Assembly (NCBI RefSeq): GCF_020171655.1 | Contig: NZ_JAIVAC010000001.1 | Span: 1,054,001 to 1,118,000 of the forward strand | Source: Exiguobacterium aestuarii | GTDB lineage: Bacteria > Bacillota > Bacilli > Exiguobacteriales > Exiguobacteriaceae | Direction of reading: 5' to 3' | Length of the DNA stretch: 64,000 nucleotides | Notes under the pieces: generated by a model | Told to the model about the DNA's origin: nothing | The model's input: only the letters and a program-made list of their open reading frames with translations | Database searches by the model: none | Shown: positions 1-7,522 of the stretch, piece after piece | Position numbering within the stretch: the stretch's first letter is position 1 | Layout of the letters: every line of letters begins with the position of its first letter | Translations under genes and position numbers: made by a program

Positions 1-119
1 CCAATCAATACTACTTTCAATTTCGGTACGATGTTGCGTGCACGAAGTGCTGTCACACGCTCTTTTAACGTTTCTCGATATGATGCTGCCACTTGTTTCC
101 CGTCGATCACTACTGCCAT
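1..119 (-). CDS. folD: FolD, methylenetetrahydrofolate dehydrogenase/cyclohydrolase (5' part only)
   Basis: Only the first 39 codons lie in the window; the gene runs off the left edge. The residues MAVVIDGKQVAASYRETL and the following basic helix leading to KLKVVLIG are the typical FolD amino terminus. The family is a cytosolic bifunctional enzyme that interconverts methylene- and formyl-tetrahydrofolate using NADP. The ATG at 117-119 is preceded by a GGGGGA ribosome binding site. It lies directly downstream of nusB, as in Bacillus, and is probably cotranscribed with it. The catalytic lysine and the NADP domain are outside the window. Confidence 0.9.
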   Translation of the reverse strand, partial: MAVVIDGKQVAASYRETLKERVTALRARNIVPKLKVVLI

Positions 120-182
120 CTCTCTCATCCCCCGTTGTCTTTAGGTTTTTCTGTAGTTGGTCTGGTGTCTTATCTCTATTTT

Positions 183-569
183 TTAGTCTTCTTTAATAAT
201 GTTGCCGAGTACGCCATTTACGAGCTTACCGGCTTCTTCGTCTCCGAACGATTTCGCGAGTTCGACCGCCTCGTTGATGGTAACGTTCTCTGGAATCGTT
301 TCAACGTATAGTAATTCAAACGTCGCCATACGTAAAATCGTACGTTCGACATTGCCTAGACGATCCAAACGCCAGTTTTTCAAGTTTTCGACGAGCAAAG
401 CGTCGATATCCTCTTGATGCTCTAGCGTTCCTGTGACGAGTTGTTCGTAAAACGGATCAGACTCTTGACCGTCCAATGCGAATTCGATGGCTTCGTCCAC
501 CTCTAATTTAGATACTTCGATTTGAAAAAGCGTTTGAATCGCTTTCTCTCGTGCTTCATGACGTTTCAT
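183..569 (-). CDS. nusB: NusB transcription antitermination factor
   Basis: The 128-residue all-helical protein opens with MKRHEAREKAIQTLFQIE and ends with the conserved segments ATFELLY, NVTINEAVELAKSFG and KLVNGVLG, the usual NusB pattern and length. NusB joins NusE (ribosomal protein S10) on boxA RNA to keep polymerase processive through rRNA operons. An AAAGGAGAG site precedes the ATG. The gene has its own promoter-like sequence and is separated from accC by a terminator. In Bacillus, yqhY sits between accC and nusB; here it is missing. folD follows after 63 bp. Confidence 0.95.
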   Translation of the reverse strand: MKRHEAREKAIQTLFQIEVSKLEVDEAIEFALDGQESDPFYEQLVTGTLEHQEDIDALLVENLKNWRLDRLGNVERTILRMATFELLYVETIPENVTINEAVELAKSFGDEEAGKLVNGVLGNIIKED

Positions 570-609
570 TCAGTTACTCTCCTTTTACATGCTTTCATTG
601 TGATAGTTT

Positions 610-638
610 AGCATAAAGCACTCATAAATTCAGTACAA
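610..638 (-). promoter_or_regulatory. Probable SigA promoter of nusB-folD
   Basis: On the minus strand TTGTAC (633-638) and TATGCT (610-615) are separated by exactly 17 bp, about 40 bp upstream of the nusB start. The -35 box overlaps the T-run of the accC terminator, so the two units are tightly packed but independent. Confidence 0.55.
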
Positions 639-677
639 AAAACCAGGAAGCCGAAATAATGTTCGGGCTTCCTGGTT
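635..677 (-). terminator. Intrinsic terminator of accB-accC
   Basis: A 12-bp stem (AACCAGGAAGCC with its complement) begins just after the accC stop and is followed by TTTTTT on the minus strand. It separates the acetyl-CoA carboxylase unit from nusB. Confidence 0.9.
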
Positions 678-681
678 GTTG

Positions 682-2025
682 TTATTTCGCCAATGACATT
701 TCTTTTTCGACAAATTTCGTGTCAAATGTACCGATTCGGAACTGTTCATGTGCCATTACTTGTTGATGGAACGGAATCGTCGTTTTGATTCCCGAAACCG
801 TAAACTCGTCTAAAGCGCGTAACATCTTTAAAATCGCCTCGTCACGCGTCGGTGCATGTACAATCAACTTGGCGACCATCGAGTCATAAAACGGAGGGAT
901 CATCGCTCCTGCATATAGACCGCTGTCCACTCGAACACCCATACCACCTGGGACGATGTATTGATCGATTTTTCCCGCCATCGGACGGAAGTCCATGAAC
1001 GGGTCTTCTGCGTTAATCCGGCATTCAATTGAATGTCCAGAGAACGTGATGTCTTCTTGTGAGATGGCGAGCGGATGTCCGAGCGCAACTTCTAATTGCG
1101 CTTGTACGAGATCGAATCCGGTGATCATCTCCGTGACCGGGTGTTCGACTTGAATCCGCGTATTCATTTCCATGAAGTAGAATTCATTGGATTCTGGAAC
1201 ATAGATAAACTCGATTGTTCCCGCTCCAGAATATTGAATCGCTTTCGCTGCCTTGACTGCCGCATCTCCCATCATTTGACGTGTTGCTTCGTCAATTGCA
1301 GGCGAAGGGGCTTCTTCAACGAGCTTTTGCATTCGTCGTTGAATCGTGCAGTCGCGCTCTCCTAAATGAATCACGTTCCCGAATTGGTCAGCGAGGACTT
1401 GCACTTCTACGTGACGGAACGACTCGATAAATTTCTCGAGATACACGTCTCCGTTACCGAACGCCTGCTTCGCCTCTTTGCGCGTCGCAATCAACCCTTG
1501 AATGAGTTCGTCTTCGTTTCGGGCGACCCGAATACCGCGTCCCCCACCACCTGCCGTTGCCTTGATGATGACCGGATAGCCCATCTCGCGCGCAAGTTCC
1601 ACGGCCTCTTCATCCGTGACGACACCGCTAGAACCCGGGACGACTGGCACACCTGACTCGATCATCGTTCGTTTGGCCTCATCCTTGATTCCCATCTTGC
1701 GGATGGCATAGCTACTCGGCCCGACAAATTGAATGCCACACGCCTCACACATCTCGGCAAATTCAGCGTTTTCAGCTAAAAATCCATATCCAGGGTGCAC
1801 CATCGTCGCGTCAACGGCACATGCGACCGACAAGATGTTTGGAATGTTCAAATACGAGTCTTTGGACGGATTTGGTCCAATACAGTATGCTTCGTCGGCC
1901 AAATGAACATGTAACGCTTCACGGTCTGCTTCTGAAAAAACAGCGACCGTCGGAATATTCAATTCTTTTGCAGCACGTATGATTCGAACCGCGATTTCTC
2001 CACGGTTAGCGATTAATAATTTCAT
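682..2025 (-). CDS. accC: Biotin carboxylase subunit of acetyl-CoA carboxylase
   Basis: AccC carboxylates the biotin carried on AccB with ATP and bicarbonate, the first step of malonyl-CoA synthesis for fatty acids. The 447-residue protein has the N-terminal pre-ATP-grasp motif [13 protein letters not shown], the glycine-rich ATP loop [11 protein letters not shown] near residue 165, the motif [11 protein letters not shown], and the active-site [13 protein letters not shown] near residue 290. Length matches the free-standing bacterial subunit. It starts 7 bp after the accB stop behind a GTGAGGT site, so accB-accC form one unit driven from the controlled promoter upstream of accB. A strong terminator follows. 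Confidence 0.97.
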   Translation of the reverse strand: MKLLIANRGEIAVRIIRAAKELNIPTVAVFSEADREALHVHLADEAYCIGPNPSKDSYLNIPNILSVACAVDATMVHPGYGFLAENAEFAEMCEACGIQFVGPSSYAIRKMGIKDEAKRTMIESGVPVVPGSSGVVTDEEAVELAREMGYPVIIKATAGGGGRGIRVARNEDELIQGLIATRKEAKQAFGNGDVYLEKFIESFRHVEVQVLADQFGNVIHLGERDCTIQRRMQKLVEEAPSPAIDEATRQMMGDAAVKAAKAIQYSGAGTIEFIYVPESNEFYFMEMNTRIQVEHPVTEMITGFDLVQAQLEVALGHPLAISQEDITFSGHSIECRINAEDPFMDFRPMAGKIDQYIVPGGMGVRVDSGLYAGAMIPPFYDSMVAKLIVHAPTRDEAILKMLRALDEFTVSGIKTTIPFHQQVMAHEQFRIGTFDTKFVEKEMSLAK

Positions 2026-2032
2026 AACGACC

Positions 2033-2482
2033 TCACTTCACGCTGAAGAGCGGTTGACCAAATTCGACGAGATCGCCATCTGCGACGAGCACTTCTACGA
2101 TTTCGCCACTGATTTCCGCTTCGACATCGTTAAACAGTTTCATCGCCTCTAGAATACAGACGATTTGTCCTGACTCCACTCGATCACCTACGTTGACGAA
2201 GGCTTCTTTATCCGGAGCTGGACGGGAATAAAACGTTCCGACCATTGGAGAGGTGATTGTACGATAAGACGCTTGTTCTGGCGTCGATTGTTCTTGATGT
2301 TCTTCTGCTTGAGGAGCAGGCGCAGGTGGCGTGATTGCTTGTGTCTGCATCACAGGCGCGCTCATGACCGCTTGCGCTTCTTTCTTTAATGACAGTTTGA
2401 AATCAGATGTTTCAAGCTCCATTTCATGAACCGTTGACTGGTCCAATAGTTGAATGAGCTCTTTGATTTGATCGATTTGCAT
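2033..2482 (-). CDS. accB: Biotin carboxyl carrier protein
   Basis: AccB carries the biotin of acetyl-CoA carboxylase between the biotin carboxylase and the carboxyltransferase. The 149-residue protein starts [13 protein letters not shown], has a Pro/Ala/Gln linker around residues 38-70, and a C-terminal biotinyl domain with the EAMK motif, whose Lys115 is the biotinylation site. I chose the ATG at 2480-2482 because an AGGGGG site lies 8 bp upstream and the protein then begins like other AccB proteins; a longer frame continues upstream but crosses the promoter and operators. First gene of accB-accC. Confidence 0.96.
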   Translation of the reverse strand: MQIDQIKELIQLLDQSTVHEMELETSDFKLSLKKEAQAVMSAPVMQTQAITPPAPAPQAEEHQEQSTPEQASYRTITSPMVGTFYSRPAPDKEAFVNVGDRVESGQIVCILEAMKLFNDVEAEISGEIVEVLVADGDLVEFGQPLFSVK

Positions 2483-2496
2483 CTTTCTTACCCCCT

Positions 2497-2515
2497 GTTT
2501 ATACCTGGTACTAAT
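2497..2515 (-). promoter_or_regulatory. FapR-type operator downstream of the accB promoter
   Basis: The minus strand reads ATTAGTACCAGGTATAAAC; the plus strand contains TACCTGGTACTAAT, which fits the FapR consensus as I recall it (TACCTRRTACTAAT). FapR is the malonyl-CoA-sensing repressor of lipid genes in Bacillus and relatives. The site starts about 10 bp after the -10 box, just past the expected transcription start, a classical repression position. Confidence 0.65.
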
Positions 2516-2524
2516 CTCCTCTTC

Positions 2525-2553
2525 ACTATAACTGGTCAGACCAATGAATGCAA
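2525..2553 (-). promoter_or_regulatory. SigA promoter of accB-accC
   Basis: TTGCAT (2548-2553) and TATAGT (2525-2530) on the minus strand are spaced by 17 bp. This is one of the best promoter matches in the window and lies 43-71 bp upstream of the chosen accB start. Confidence 0.7.
2530..2546. promoter_or_regulatory. FadR-consensus-like palindrome inside the accB promoter spacer
   Basis: The plus strand reads AACTGGTCAGACCAATG, with the perfect inverted repeat TGGTC-A-GACCA centred at 2538. It matches 14 of 16 defined positions of the E. coli FadR consensus AACTGGTCNGACCAGTT. It lies between the -35 and -10 boxes. No FadR (GntR family) gene is in the window, so the binding protein is unknown. 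Confidence 0.5.
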
Positions 2554-2554
2554 C

Positions 2555-2597
2555 GAGAAAAAAAGAGTGCCCATTCATTCGAATGAACACTCTTTCA
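2555..2597 (-). terminator. Terminator of aroQ-pepP-efp
   Basis: Inverted repeat AAAGAGTG...CACTCTTT with an inner ATTC/GAAT pairing, followed by a T-run on the minus strand, three bases after the efp stop. Confidence 0.85.
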
Positions 2598-2599
2598 GA

Positions 2600-3166
2600 T
2601 TAACCGTTGTAACGACCCATGAACTCTCCAGTACGTGTATCAACTGTCACTTTTTCACCTGGCTCGATGAAAAGTGGTACTTGAATCACATGACCTGTTT
2701 CAACTGTCGCGTTTTTCTTCACGTTCGATGCTGTGTCCCCTTTGACGCCTGGGTCTGCTTCGATGATTGTCAACACTACGCTCGTCGGAAGCTCGATTCC
2801 AAGAATCTCACCATTGTAGTCCGCGATACTGACTTCCATGTTTTCAAGCAAGTAAGGAAGCGCTGCTTTCACTTGCTCGCTCGTCAACTCAAGTTGCTCG
2901 TATGATTCATTGTCCATGAAGACATACGTGTCGCCCATTGGATAGAGATATTGCATACGCTTACGCTCGATGTGCGCACGTTCGATTTTTTCTCCACCGC
3001 GGAACGTTGTTTCTTGGATCGCTCCGTTGCGCAAGTTACGCATTTTTGTACGAACGAATGCTGCACCTTTACCTGGTTTTACGTGTTGGAATTCGATGAC
3101 TTGCCAAATCGAACCGTCAGATGTTTTGACTGTCAATCCTGTTTTTAAATCGTTAACTGATACCAT
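2600..3166 (-). CDS. efp: Elongation factor P
   Basis: EF-P relieves ribosome stalling at polyproline stretches. The 188-residue protein has the three beta-barrel architecture of the family: KOW-like domain I with the loop PGKGAAF, whose Lys33 at the tip is the residue modified in Bacillota, a central domain with the [14 protein letters not shown] segment, and the C-terminal motif [14 protein letters not shown]. Full length. It follows pepP after 29 bp behind AGGAGGAAATCAAC. In Bacillus the spoIIIA operon lies between efp and accB; here only 117 bp of regulatory DNA separate them. Confidence 0.97.
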   Translation of the reverse strand: MVSVNDLKTGLTVKTSDGSIWQVIEFQHVKPGKGAAFVRTKMRNLRNGAIQETTFRGGEKIERAHIERKRMQYLYPMGDTYVFMDNESYEQLELTSEQVKAALPYLLENMEVSIADYNGEILGIELPTSVVLTIIEADPGVKGDTASNVKKNATVETGHVIQVPLFIEPGEKVTVDTRTGEFMGRYNG

Positions 3167-3195
3167 GTTGATTTCCTCCTAAATTCAGACGAGAC

Positions 3196-4266
3196 TCAAG
3201 CCTCAATCGTAATTAACTCTTTTGGCGACTGCGTCAGACGGTAACATCCGTCTTCCGTAACGACGACATCGTCCTCAATTCGGCAACCGCCGACACCGTT
3301 GATGTAAATACCCGGTTCAATCGTGACGACCATCCCTGGCTCGAGTACTGTTTCCGAGCGGAATGATAATCCAGGTGCCTCGTGCACTTCCATGCCAAGA
3401 CCATGACCTGTCGAGTGGCCGAAGTATTCACCATATCCTGCTTCTTTGATAATGTCTCGTGTCAATGCGTCAGCTTCAATCCCTGTGATGCCAGCACGTG
3501 TACCTTCCACACCAGCGAGTTGGGCACGAAGCACTGTGTCATAGATTTGACGCAACTCGTCCGAAATCGGTCCTACCGCGAGTGTACGCGTAATATCTGA
3601 GCAGTACCCTTTATAGTAAGCACCAAAATCAAGTGTGACAAGTTCGCCAGATTCGATGACCTTATCGCTCGCAACGCCGTGCGGAAGTGCCGAGCGGAGA
3701 CCAGAGGCAACGATCATATCGAACGATGACGAATCAGCGCCTTTTGAGCGCATGAACATTTCGAGTTCGTTTGCGACTTCTCTCTCGGTACGACCCGGAC
3801 GAATGAATGTCTGGATATGTGCATACGCTGCATCAGCGATTGCCGCAGCTTCCTTCATAATCTTAATCTCTGATTCATCCTTAATCAAGCGCAGTTTTTC
3901 AACGATTCCAGACGTCTCAATCAGATTTGCATCCACTTCTTTTTCATAAGCGCGATATTGACCGACTGTCATCGCGTCTTGCTCGATTCCAAGGCGTGCG
4001 ATTGACTCACGTGACACAACATCTGCTACCGATTTGATGAGTGACGTATCAAGTTCAATGATGTCATACCCTTTTACTTGATCGTTCGCCTGTTCCGTGT
4101 AACGGAAGTCTGTGATAAAGCTTGCAGATTTCGCCGTGATAACAATCACACCGCTTGATCCGGTGAAGCCTGATAAGTAACGAATGTTCTCCCGTTTTGT
4201 GACGAGCAATGCGTCAATCTCGTTTGCCTCTAACTGTGCTTGCAGTTTGTTTACGCGTTCAATCAT
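3196..4266 (-). CDS. pepP: M24 family Xaa-Pro aminopeptidase (YqhT-like)
   Basis: Cytosolic metallopeptidase expected to remove N-terminal residues before proline. The creatinase-like N-domain (about residues 1-125, with YLSGFTGSSGV) is followed by the pita-bread domain. The five dinuclear metal ligands are visible: Asp in VTLDFGAYY, Asp in CSDITRT, His in HSTGHGLGMEVHE, Glu in TIEPGIY and Glu in CRIEDDVVV. At 356 residues it has the normal length. Its start overlaps the end of aroQ by 8 bp and efp follows, the conserved Bacillota order aroQ-pepP-efp. The exact peptide preference cannot be read from sequence. Confidence 0.93.
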   Translation of the reverse strand: MIERVNKLQAQLEANEIDALLVTKRENIRYLSGFTGSSGVIVITAKSASFITDFRYTEQANDQVKGYDIIELDTSLIKSVADVVSRESIARLGIEQDAMTVGQYRAYEKEVDANLIETSGIVEKLRLIKDESEIKIMKEAAAIADAAYAHIQTFIRPGRTEREVANELEMFMRSKGADSSSFDMIVASGLRSALPHGVASDKVIESGELVTLDFGAYYKGYCSDITRTLAVGPISDELRQIYDTVLRAQLAGVEGTRAGITGIEADALTRDIIKEAGYGEYFGHSTGHGLGMEVHEAPGLSFRSETVLEPGMVVTIEPGIYINGVGGCRIEDDVVVTEDGCYRLTQSPKELITIEA

Positions 4267-4696
4267 GTCGATTCCTCCAATGTTCGATTAGTGCATGCAG
4301 TGCCAACGTGTAACTCGTCAGTCCGAAGCCGGTAATGACACCTAGACATACGCCAGCGAGTTTTGACTCGTGGCGAAACGATTCTCTAGCATGCACGTTC
4401 GAGATATGTACTTCAACGACCGGGGCAGCGATTGCAGATATGGCATCGCGAATCGCGATTGATGTATGCGTATAAGCACCCGCGTTCAAAATGACACCTT
4501 CATAGTCGTAGGCATCATGTAGCGCATCAATCAACGCTCCTTCGTGATTGGATTGAATGAAAGTGAGTTCGACGTCATCCGGTGCAGCAAGCATCAATTC
4601 GGCAGCTAAACCTTTTAACGACACGTCCCCATACACGTTCGGTTCACGGCGACCCAATAAATTTAAATTCGGACCATTCAACACTAGAATCCGCAA
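4259..4696 (-). CDS. aroQ: Type II 3-dehydroquinate dehydratase
   Basis: Catalyses the third step of the shikimate pathway, reversible dehydration of 3-dehydroquinate. The 145-residue protein starts with NGPNLNLLGRREP, contains the catalytic Tyr22, the NAGAYTHTS substrate loop at residues 71-79 and EVHISN with His97, all hallmarks of the dodecameric type II enzyme and unrelated to AroD. First gene of aroQ-pepP-efp; its 3' end overlaps pepP. The shikimate kinase gene aroK lies about 7.6 kb away in another operon. Confidence 0.96.
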   Translation of the reverse strand: MRILVLNGPNLNLLGRREPNVYGDVSLKGLAAELMLAAPDDVELTFIQSNHEGALIDALHDAYDYEGVILNAGAYTHTSIAIRDAISAIAAPVVEVHISNVHARESFRHESKLAGVCLGVITGFGLTSYTLALHALIEHWRNRHD

Positions 4697-4728
4697 TCTT
4701 CTTCCCCCTCGTTCGTCAAGTCTTATCT

Positions 4729-4758
4729 ATTGTAACAAATTTATCGAAAGAACGTGAA
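4729..4758 (-). promoter_or_regulatory. Probable promoter of aroQ-pepP-efp
   Basis: TTCACG (4753-4758) and TACAAT (4729-4734) on the minus strand, 18 bp apart, about 33 bp upstream of aroQ. A divergent TATAAT at 4798-4803 could serve yqhQ, though its -35 box is poor. Confidence 0.5.
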
Positions 4759-4837
4759 TCGAGCCTTCCGCCCTTTCGTTTTTTTTATAAATCGCGGTAT
4801 AATTCAAGTACAACTCTGTAAGAATCGAGGAAAGTGA

Positions 4838-5779
4838 ATGAATTCTAAACCAAACATTCCTGTCGGAGGACAGGCACTCGTGGAAGGCGTCATGTTCCAA
4901 GGCCGCTCCGAGAGCGCATCCGCCATTCGGCGAAAAGACGGTTCCATCGAAACGTTCGAGCAAGCGCGCATCCTCGTCCCGTGGGTCCAATCGTTGAAAA
5001 AGGTACCGTTTTTGAGAGGAATTGTCGCATTATATGAATCACTGAAGAACGGATCAGCGCATATGAATTTTGCAAGCGATCGTTATGACGTCGACCCGAG
5101 TGAAGATGTCAGTACGAACGAGGAACAGAAGCAGAGCATGTGGATGATTGCCTTCATTGCCATCATCGGTGTGATTTCTTATGTCTTTGGGAAGTTGATT
5201 TTTAACGTGACTCCAGCTCTTCTTGCCTCGATGTTTCAAGACGTGCCGTTATTTTCCGGACACGTGGTTCAAAACCTCCTTGAAGGGGGAATAAAATTAG
5301 TATTGTTGCTCAGTTACCTCTATCTGATATCGTTGACGCCACTCATTAAACGCGTCTTCCAGTATCATGGGGCTGAACACAAGGTCATCAACTGTTATGA
5401 GTCCGGACGTCCGATTACGGTCGAACAAGTTCGAAAGAGCTCACGTCTTCATTACCGTTGTGGGTCGAGCTTCATTTTGTTCACCGTTTTCGTCGGGATT
5501 GGCGTGTACATGATCGTCCCAATCGATCCACTTTGGCTACGACTCGTCAGCCGAATCGCGCTCTTACCTGTCGTCATCGGAATCTCATTTGAAGTCCTAC
5601 AATTCACCAACCGTTTCCGTGAACATCGCTTCCTTTCATTCCTCGGAAAACCGGGTCTGTCACTCCAGCTATTGACGACTCGAGAGCCGAGCGATGAACA
5701 GATTCAAGTCGCAATCGAAGCATTCGAGACATGGGAACGTAAAGAGTTAGGAGAATCGGTCATTCATAGAGAGGGATAA
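4838..5779 (+). CDS. yqhQ: DUF1385 polytopic membrane protein (YqhQ)
   Basis: Recognised as the YqhQ/DUF1385 family by the opening VGGQALVEGVMFQGR and the central motif YHGAEHKVINCYESG, which resembles a metal or nucleotide site but has no proven role. There are about four hydrophobic segments: residues near 105-125, 150-175, 205-225 and 232-250. At 313 residues it is full length. It is encoded opposite aroQ, the same neighbourhood as in Bacillus. The biochemical function is unknown. Start chosen at the ATG behind GAGGAAAGTGA. Confidence 0.9.
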   Translation: MNSKPNIPVGGQALVEGVMFQGRSESASAIRRKDGSIETFEQARILVPWVQSLKKVPFLRGIVALYESLKNGSAHMNFASDRYDVDPSEDVSTNEEQKQSMWMIAFIAIIGVISYVFGKLIFNVTPALLASMFQDVPLFSGHVVQNLLEGGIKLVLLLSYLYLISLTPLIKRVFQYHGAEHKVINCYESGRPITVEQVRKSSRLHYRCGSSFILFTVFVGIGVYMIVPIDPLWLRLVSRIALLPVVIGISFEVLQFTNRFREHRFLSFLGKPGLSLQLLTTREPSDEQIQVAIEAFETWERKELGESVIHREG

Positions 5780-5793
5780 GAGGAGGAAGCACC

Positions 5794-6204
5794 ATGATCA
5801 GACAACGAATTGGTTCAACCGCTGCAACAATCGTGTTTATCTTAGGCTTCATCGGGGTCGGGCATATGCTCGCCACCGATCCCGGTCGATTATTTAGACA
5901 ATTGTTGTTCATCGGGATATTCGGGTTAGTCTTTTATGTGATCTACCGCGTTTTCATCGGACGACGTATGTCCCCAGAGGATATGCGCTATCGTAAAACC
6001 GCTCAAGCCTCTAAGAAACGGATGCAAGGGAACCGTGGACCTCAAGTCAAACCTTCCGCATCCGTGAAGAATAAGAAACACAAGAAGCCGGGTTCGAACG
6101 TCACGAAGTTGTCCAAACGATCGAACGGACATCGAAGCAATCCCCCGCACCTCACCGTGATCGAAGGAAAAAAAGGGAAGAAGAAAAAGAAAGCCAACAT
6201 GTAA
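5794..6204 (+). CDS. Small membrane protein with basic tail (YqhP/SA1362-like)
   Basis: 136 residues. Two hydrophobic helices span about residues 9-29 and 35-54, followed by a strongly basic, Lys/Arg/Ser/Asn-rich tail of about 75 residues ending in a lysine run. Position after yqhQ and this architecture match the YqhP/SA1362 family, whose role is not known. The tail would be cytoplasmic by the positive-inside rule and could bind RNA or phospholipid head groups, which is inference. RBS AGAGGAGGAAG, 14 bp after yqhQ, so cotranscribed. Its stop codon is embedded in the following terminator. Confidence 0.75.
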   Translation: MIRQRIGSTAATIVFILGFIGVGHMLATDPGRLFRQLLFIGIFGLVFYVIYRVFIGRRMSPEDMRYRKTAQASKKRMQGNRGPQVKPSASVKNKKHKKPGSNVTKLSKRSNGHRSNPPHLTVIEGKKGKKKKKANM

Positions 6205-6230
6205 AAAGGAGCGCCGCGGCGCTCCTTTTT
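6203..6230. terminator. Bidirectional terminator shared by two convergent genes
   Basis: A perfect 28-nt palindrome with arms AAAAAGGAGCGCC. It overlaps the TAA stop of the plus-strand gene and the TAA stop of the convergent hypoxanthine phosphoribosyltransferase gene, so it serves both strands. Confidence 0.92.
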
Positions 6231-6756
6231 ACGTTGTCTCTACATATCCGATGTATGGTAAGTTGCGATACTGCTCGGCATAGTCGATGCCATACCCGAT
6301 GACAAACTCATCCGGAATCTCAAAGCCGACATAGTCTGCATCTAATTGCACGAGACGTCGCGCTGGTTTATCGAGAAGCGTACAGATTTTTAGCTGTTTC
6401 GGTTGATGGAGTTCCATATGTTTGCACAAGAACTTCAACGTCTGCCCTGTATCGATGATGTCCTCGATGATCACGACATACTTTCCTTCCACATCCAAGT
6501 CAAGGTCTTTACGTAGTTGTACACTCCCACTCGAAACGGTCTTTTTCCCGTAAGAAGACGTCGCGACTGTGTCGAGTTGTACACTCCCTTTCATATAACG
6601 CATCAAATCAGCAGCAAATACCATTGACCCTTTTAAGACCGCAACAATGACAATAGGCGTCCCGTTTGCGTCTTTCTCAATTTCTTCTGCTAATTCTTGT
6701 ACCCGATTTCGAATTTGCTGTTCATCAAACAGCTTTCCTTTAATTTGAATGTCCAT
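6229..6756 (-). CDS. hpt: Hypoxanthine(-guanine) phosphoribosyltransferase
   Basis: Purine salvage enzyme joining hypoxanthine or guanine to PRPP. The 175-residue protein has the substrate loop ending in LKGSMVFAADL, the flexible-loop segment SSYGKKTVSSG, the PRPP-binding signature VVIIEDIIDTGQTL near residue 100, and the C-terminal purine-binding GFEIPDEFVIGYG. The usual hpt of Bacillota sits between tilS and ftsH; this one occupies the place of Bacillus yqhO, so it may be a second copy. Translation start is odd: the GGGGG site is 24 bp before the ATG, with a small hairpin between them, and no in-frame ATG/GTG/TTG is nearer. Confidence 0.9.
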   Translation of the reverse strand: MDIQIKGKLFDEQQIRNRVQELAEEIEKDANGTPIVIVAVLKGSMVFAADLMRYMKGSVQLDTVATSSYGKKTVSSGSVQLRKDLDLDVEGKYVVIIEDIIDTGQTLKFLCKHMELHQPKQLKICTLLDKPARRLVQLDADYVGFEIPDEFVIGYGIDYAEQYRNLPYIGYVETT

Positions 6757-6890
6757 CAGCTCGGCGAATGTTCGCCGTCACCCCCTATTTAGTGAATCCA
6801 CGATTCATCTTATCATATTTCCAACTTAAAAATATACATTAGTAGATAAAATAGGTGTTTTCGTTCGTATTTAAGCCCTGTTTACCCTAC

Positions 6891-6924
6891 AAAAAAACGT
6901 CAATCGTAAGAAATTGACGTTTTC
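6891..6924 (-). terminator. Terminator of mntR
   Basis: AAAACGTCAAT and its complement form an 11-bp stem followed by TTTTTTT on the minus strand, immediately after the mntR stop. Confidence 0.88.
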
Positions 6925-6930
6925 TACACA

Positions 6931-7359
6931 TTATTCTTCTGCTGCTCGCTCTTGCTCACGAAATTCTCTGAATTGATCCATTAGTTCAGGTTTGTCTTCA
7001 AAAAATTCCACAAACTGCGTCATGCAATCGAGCGTATTTGAACTGAGGTGATGTTCGATTCCTTCCACATCCTCGTATACATCCGCTTCGTCGACTCCAA
7101 TCAGACGTAAAAAAGACTCGAGCATCGCATGGCGCTCGACGAGTCGTTTCCCTACTTTTTGACCTTTCTTCGTAAGCATGAGACCGCGGTATTTTTCGTA
7201 CACCAGATATTCTTCACGGTCCAACTTTTGAACCATTTTGGTGACAGAGGAGGGATGAACTCCTAAATGTTCGGCAATGTCAGAAACACGTGCATATCCT
7301 TTTTCTGACATAAGTAAATAAATCCGTTCTAAATAATCTTCCATACTCGGTGTCGGCAT
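6931..7359 (-). CDS. mntR: Manganese-responsive transcriptional regulator MntR
   Basis: DtxR-family repressor that senses Mn(II) and controls manganese uptake and efflux. Starting at the ATG at 7357-7359 (AGGGGAGG site 8 bp upstream), the protein is 142 residues, exactly the B. subtilis length, beginning [11 protein letters not shown]. An in-frame GTG further up lacks a ribosome site. The winged helix covers residues 1-71 with recognition helix [12 protein letters not shown]. All six B. subtilis Mn ligands are conserved at identical numbers: Asp8, Glu11, His77, Glu99, Glu102 and His103. Its target mnt genes are not in this window. Confidence 0.95.
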   Translation of the reverse strand: MPTPSMEDYLERIYLLMSEKGYARVSDIAEHLGVHPSSVTKMVQKLDREEYLVYEKYRGLMLTKKGQKVGKRLVERHAMLESFLRLIGVDEADVYEDVEGIEHHLSSNTLDCMTQFVEFFEDKPELMDQFREFREQERAAEE

Positions 7360-7455
7360 GGGCACGACCTCCCCTAATGTTCCGGTTTCCACTTTATATT
7401 TTATCCTAACGAAGCTGAAATCGAAAGGGAAAGCCCCGATTCATTCAGTCAATCA

Positions 7456-7484
7456 TTGTCTCGTGACCTTAAATTCATTATAAT
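7456..7484 (+). promoter_or_regulatory. SigA promoter of yqhL
   Basis: TTGTCT (7456-7461) and a consensus TATAAT (7479-7484) with a 17-bp spacer, 39 bp upstream of the yqhL ATG. Confidence 0.7.
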
Positions 7485-7522
7485 GAGATATGGTAACTTT
7501 GAAAGAGAAGGGAAGAACATCT

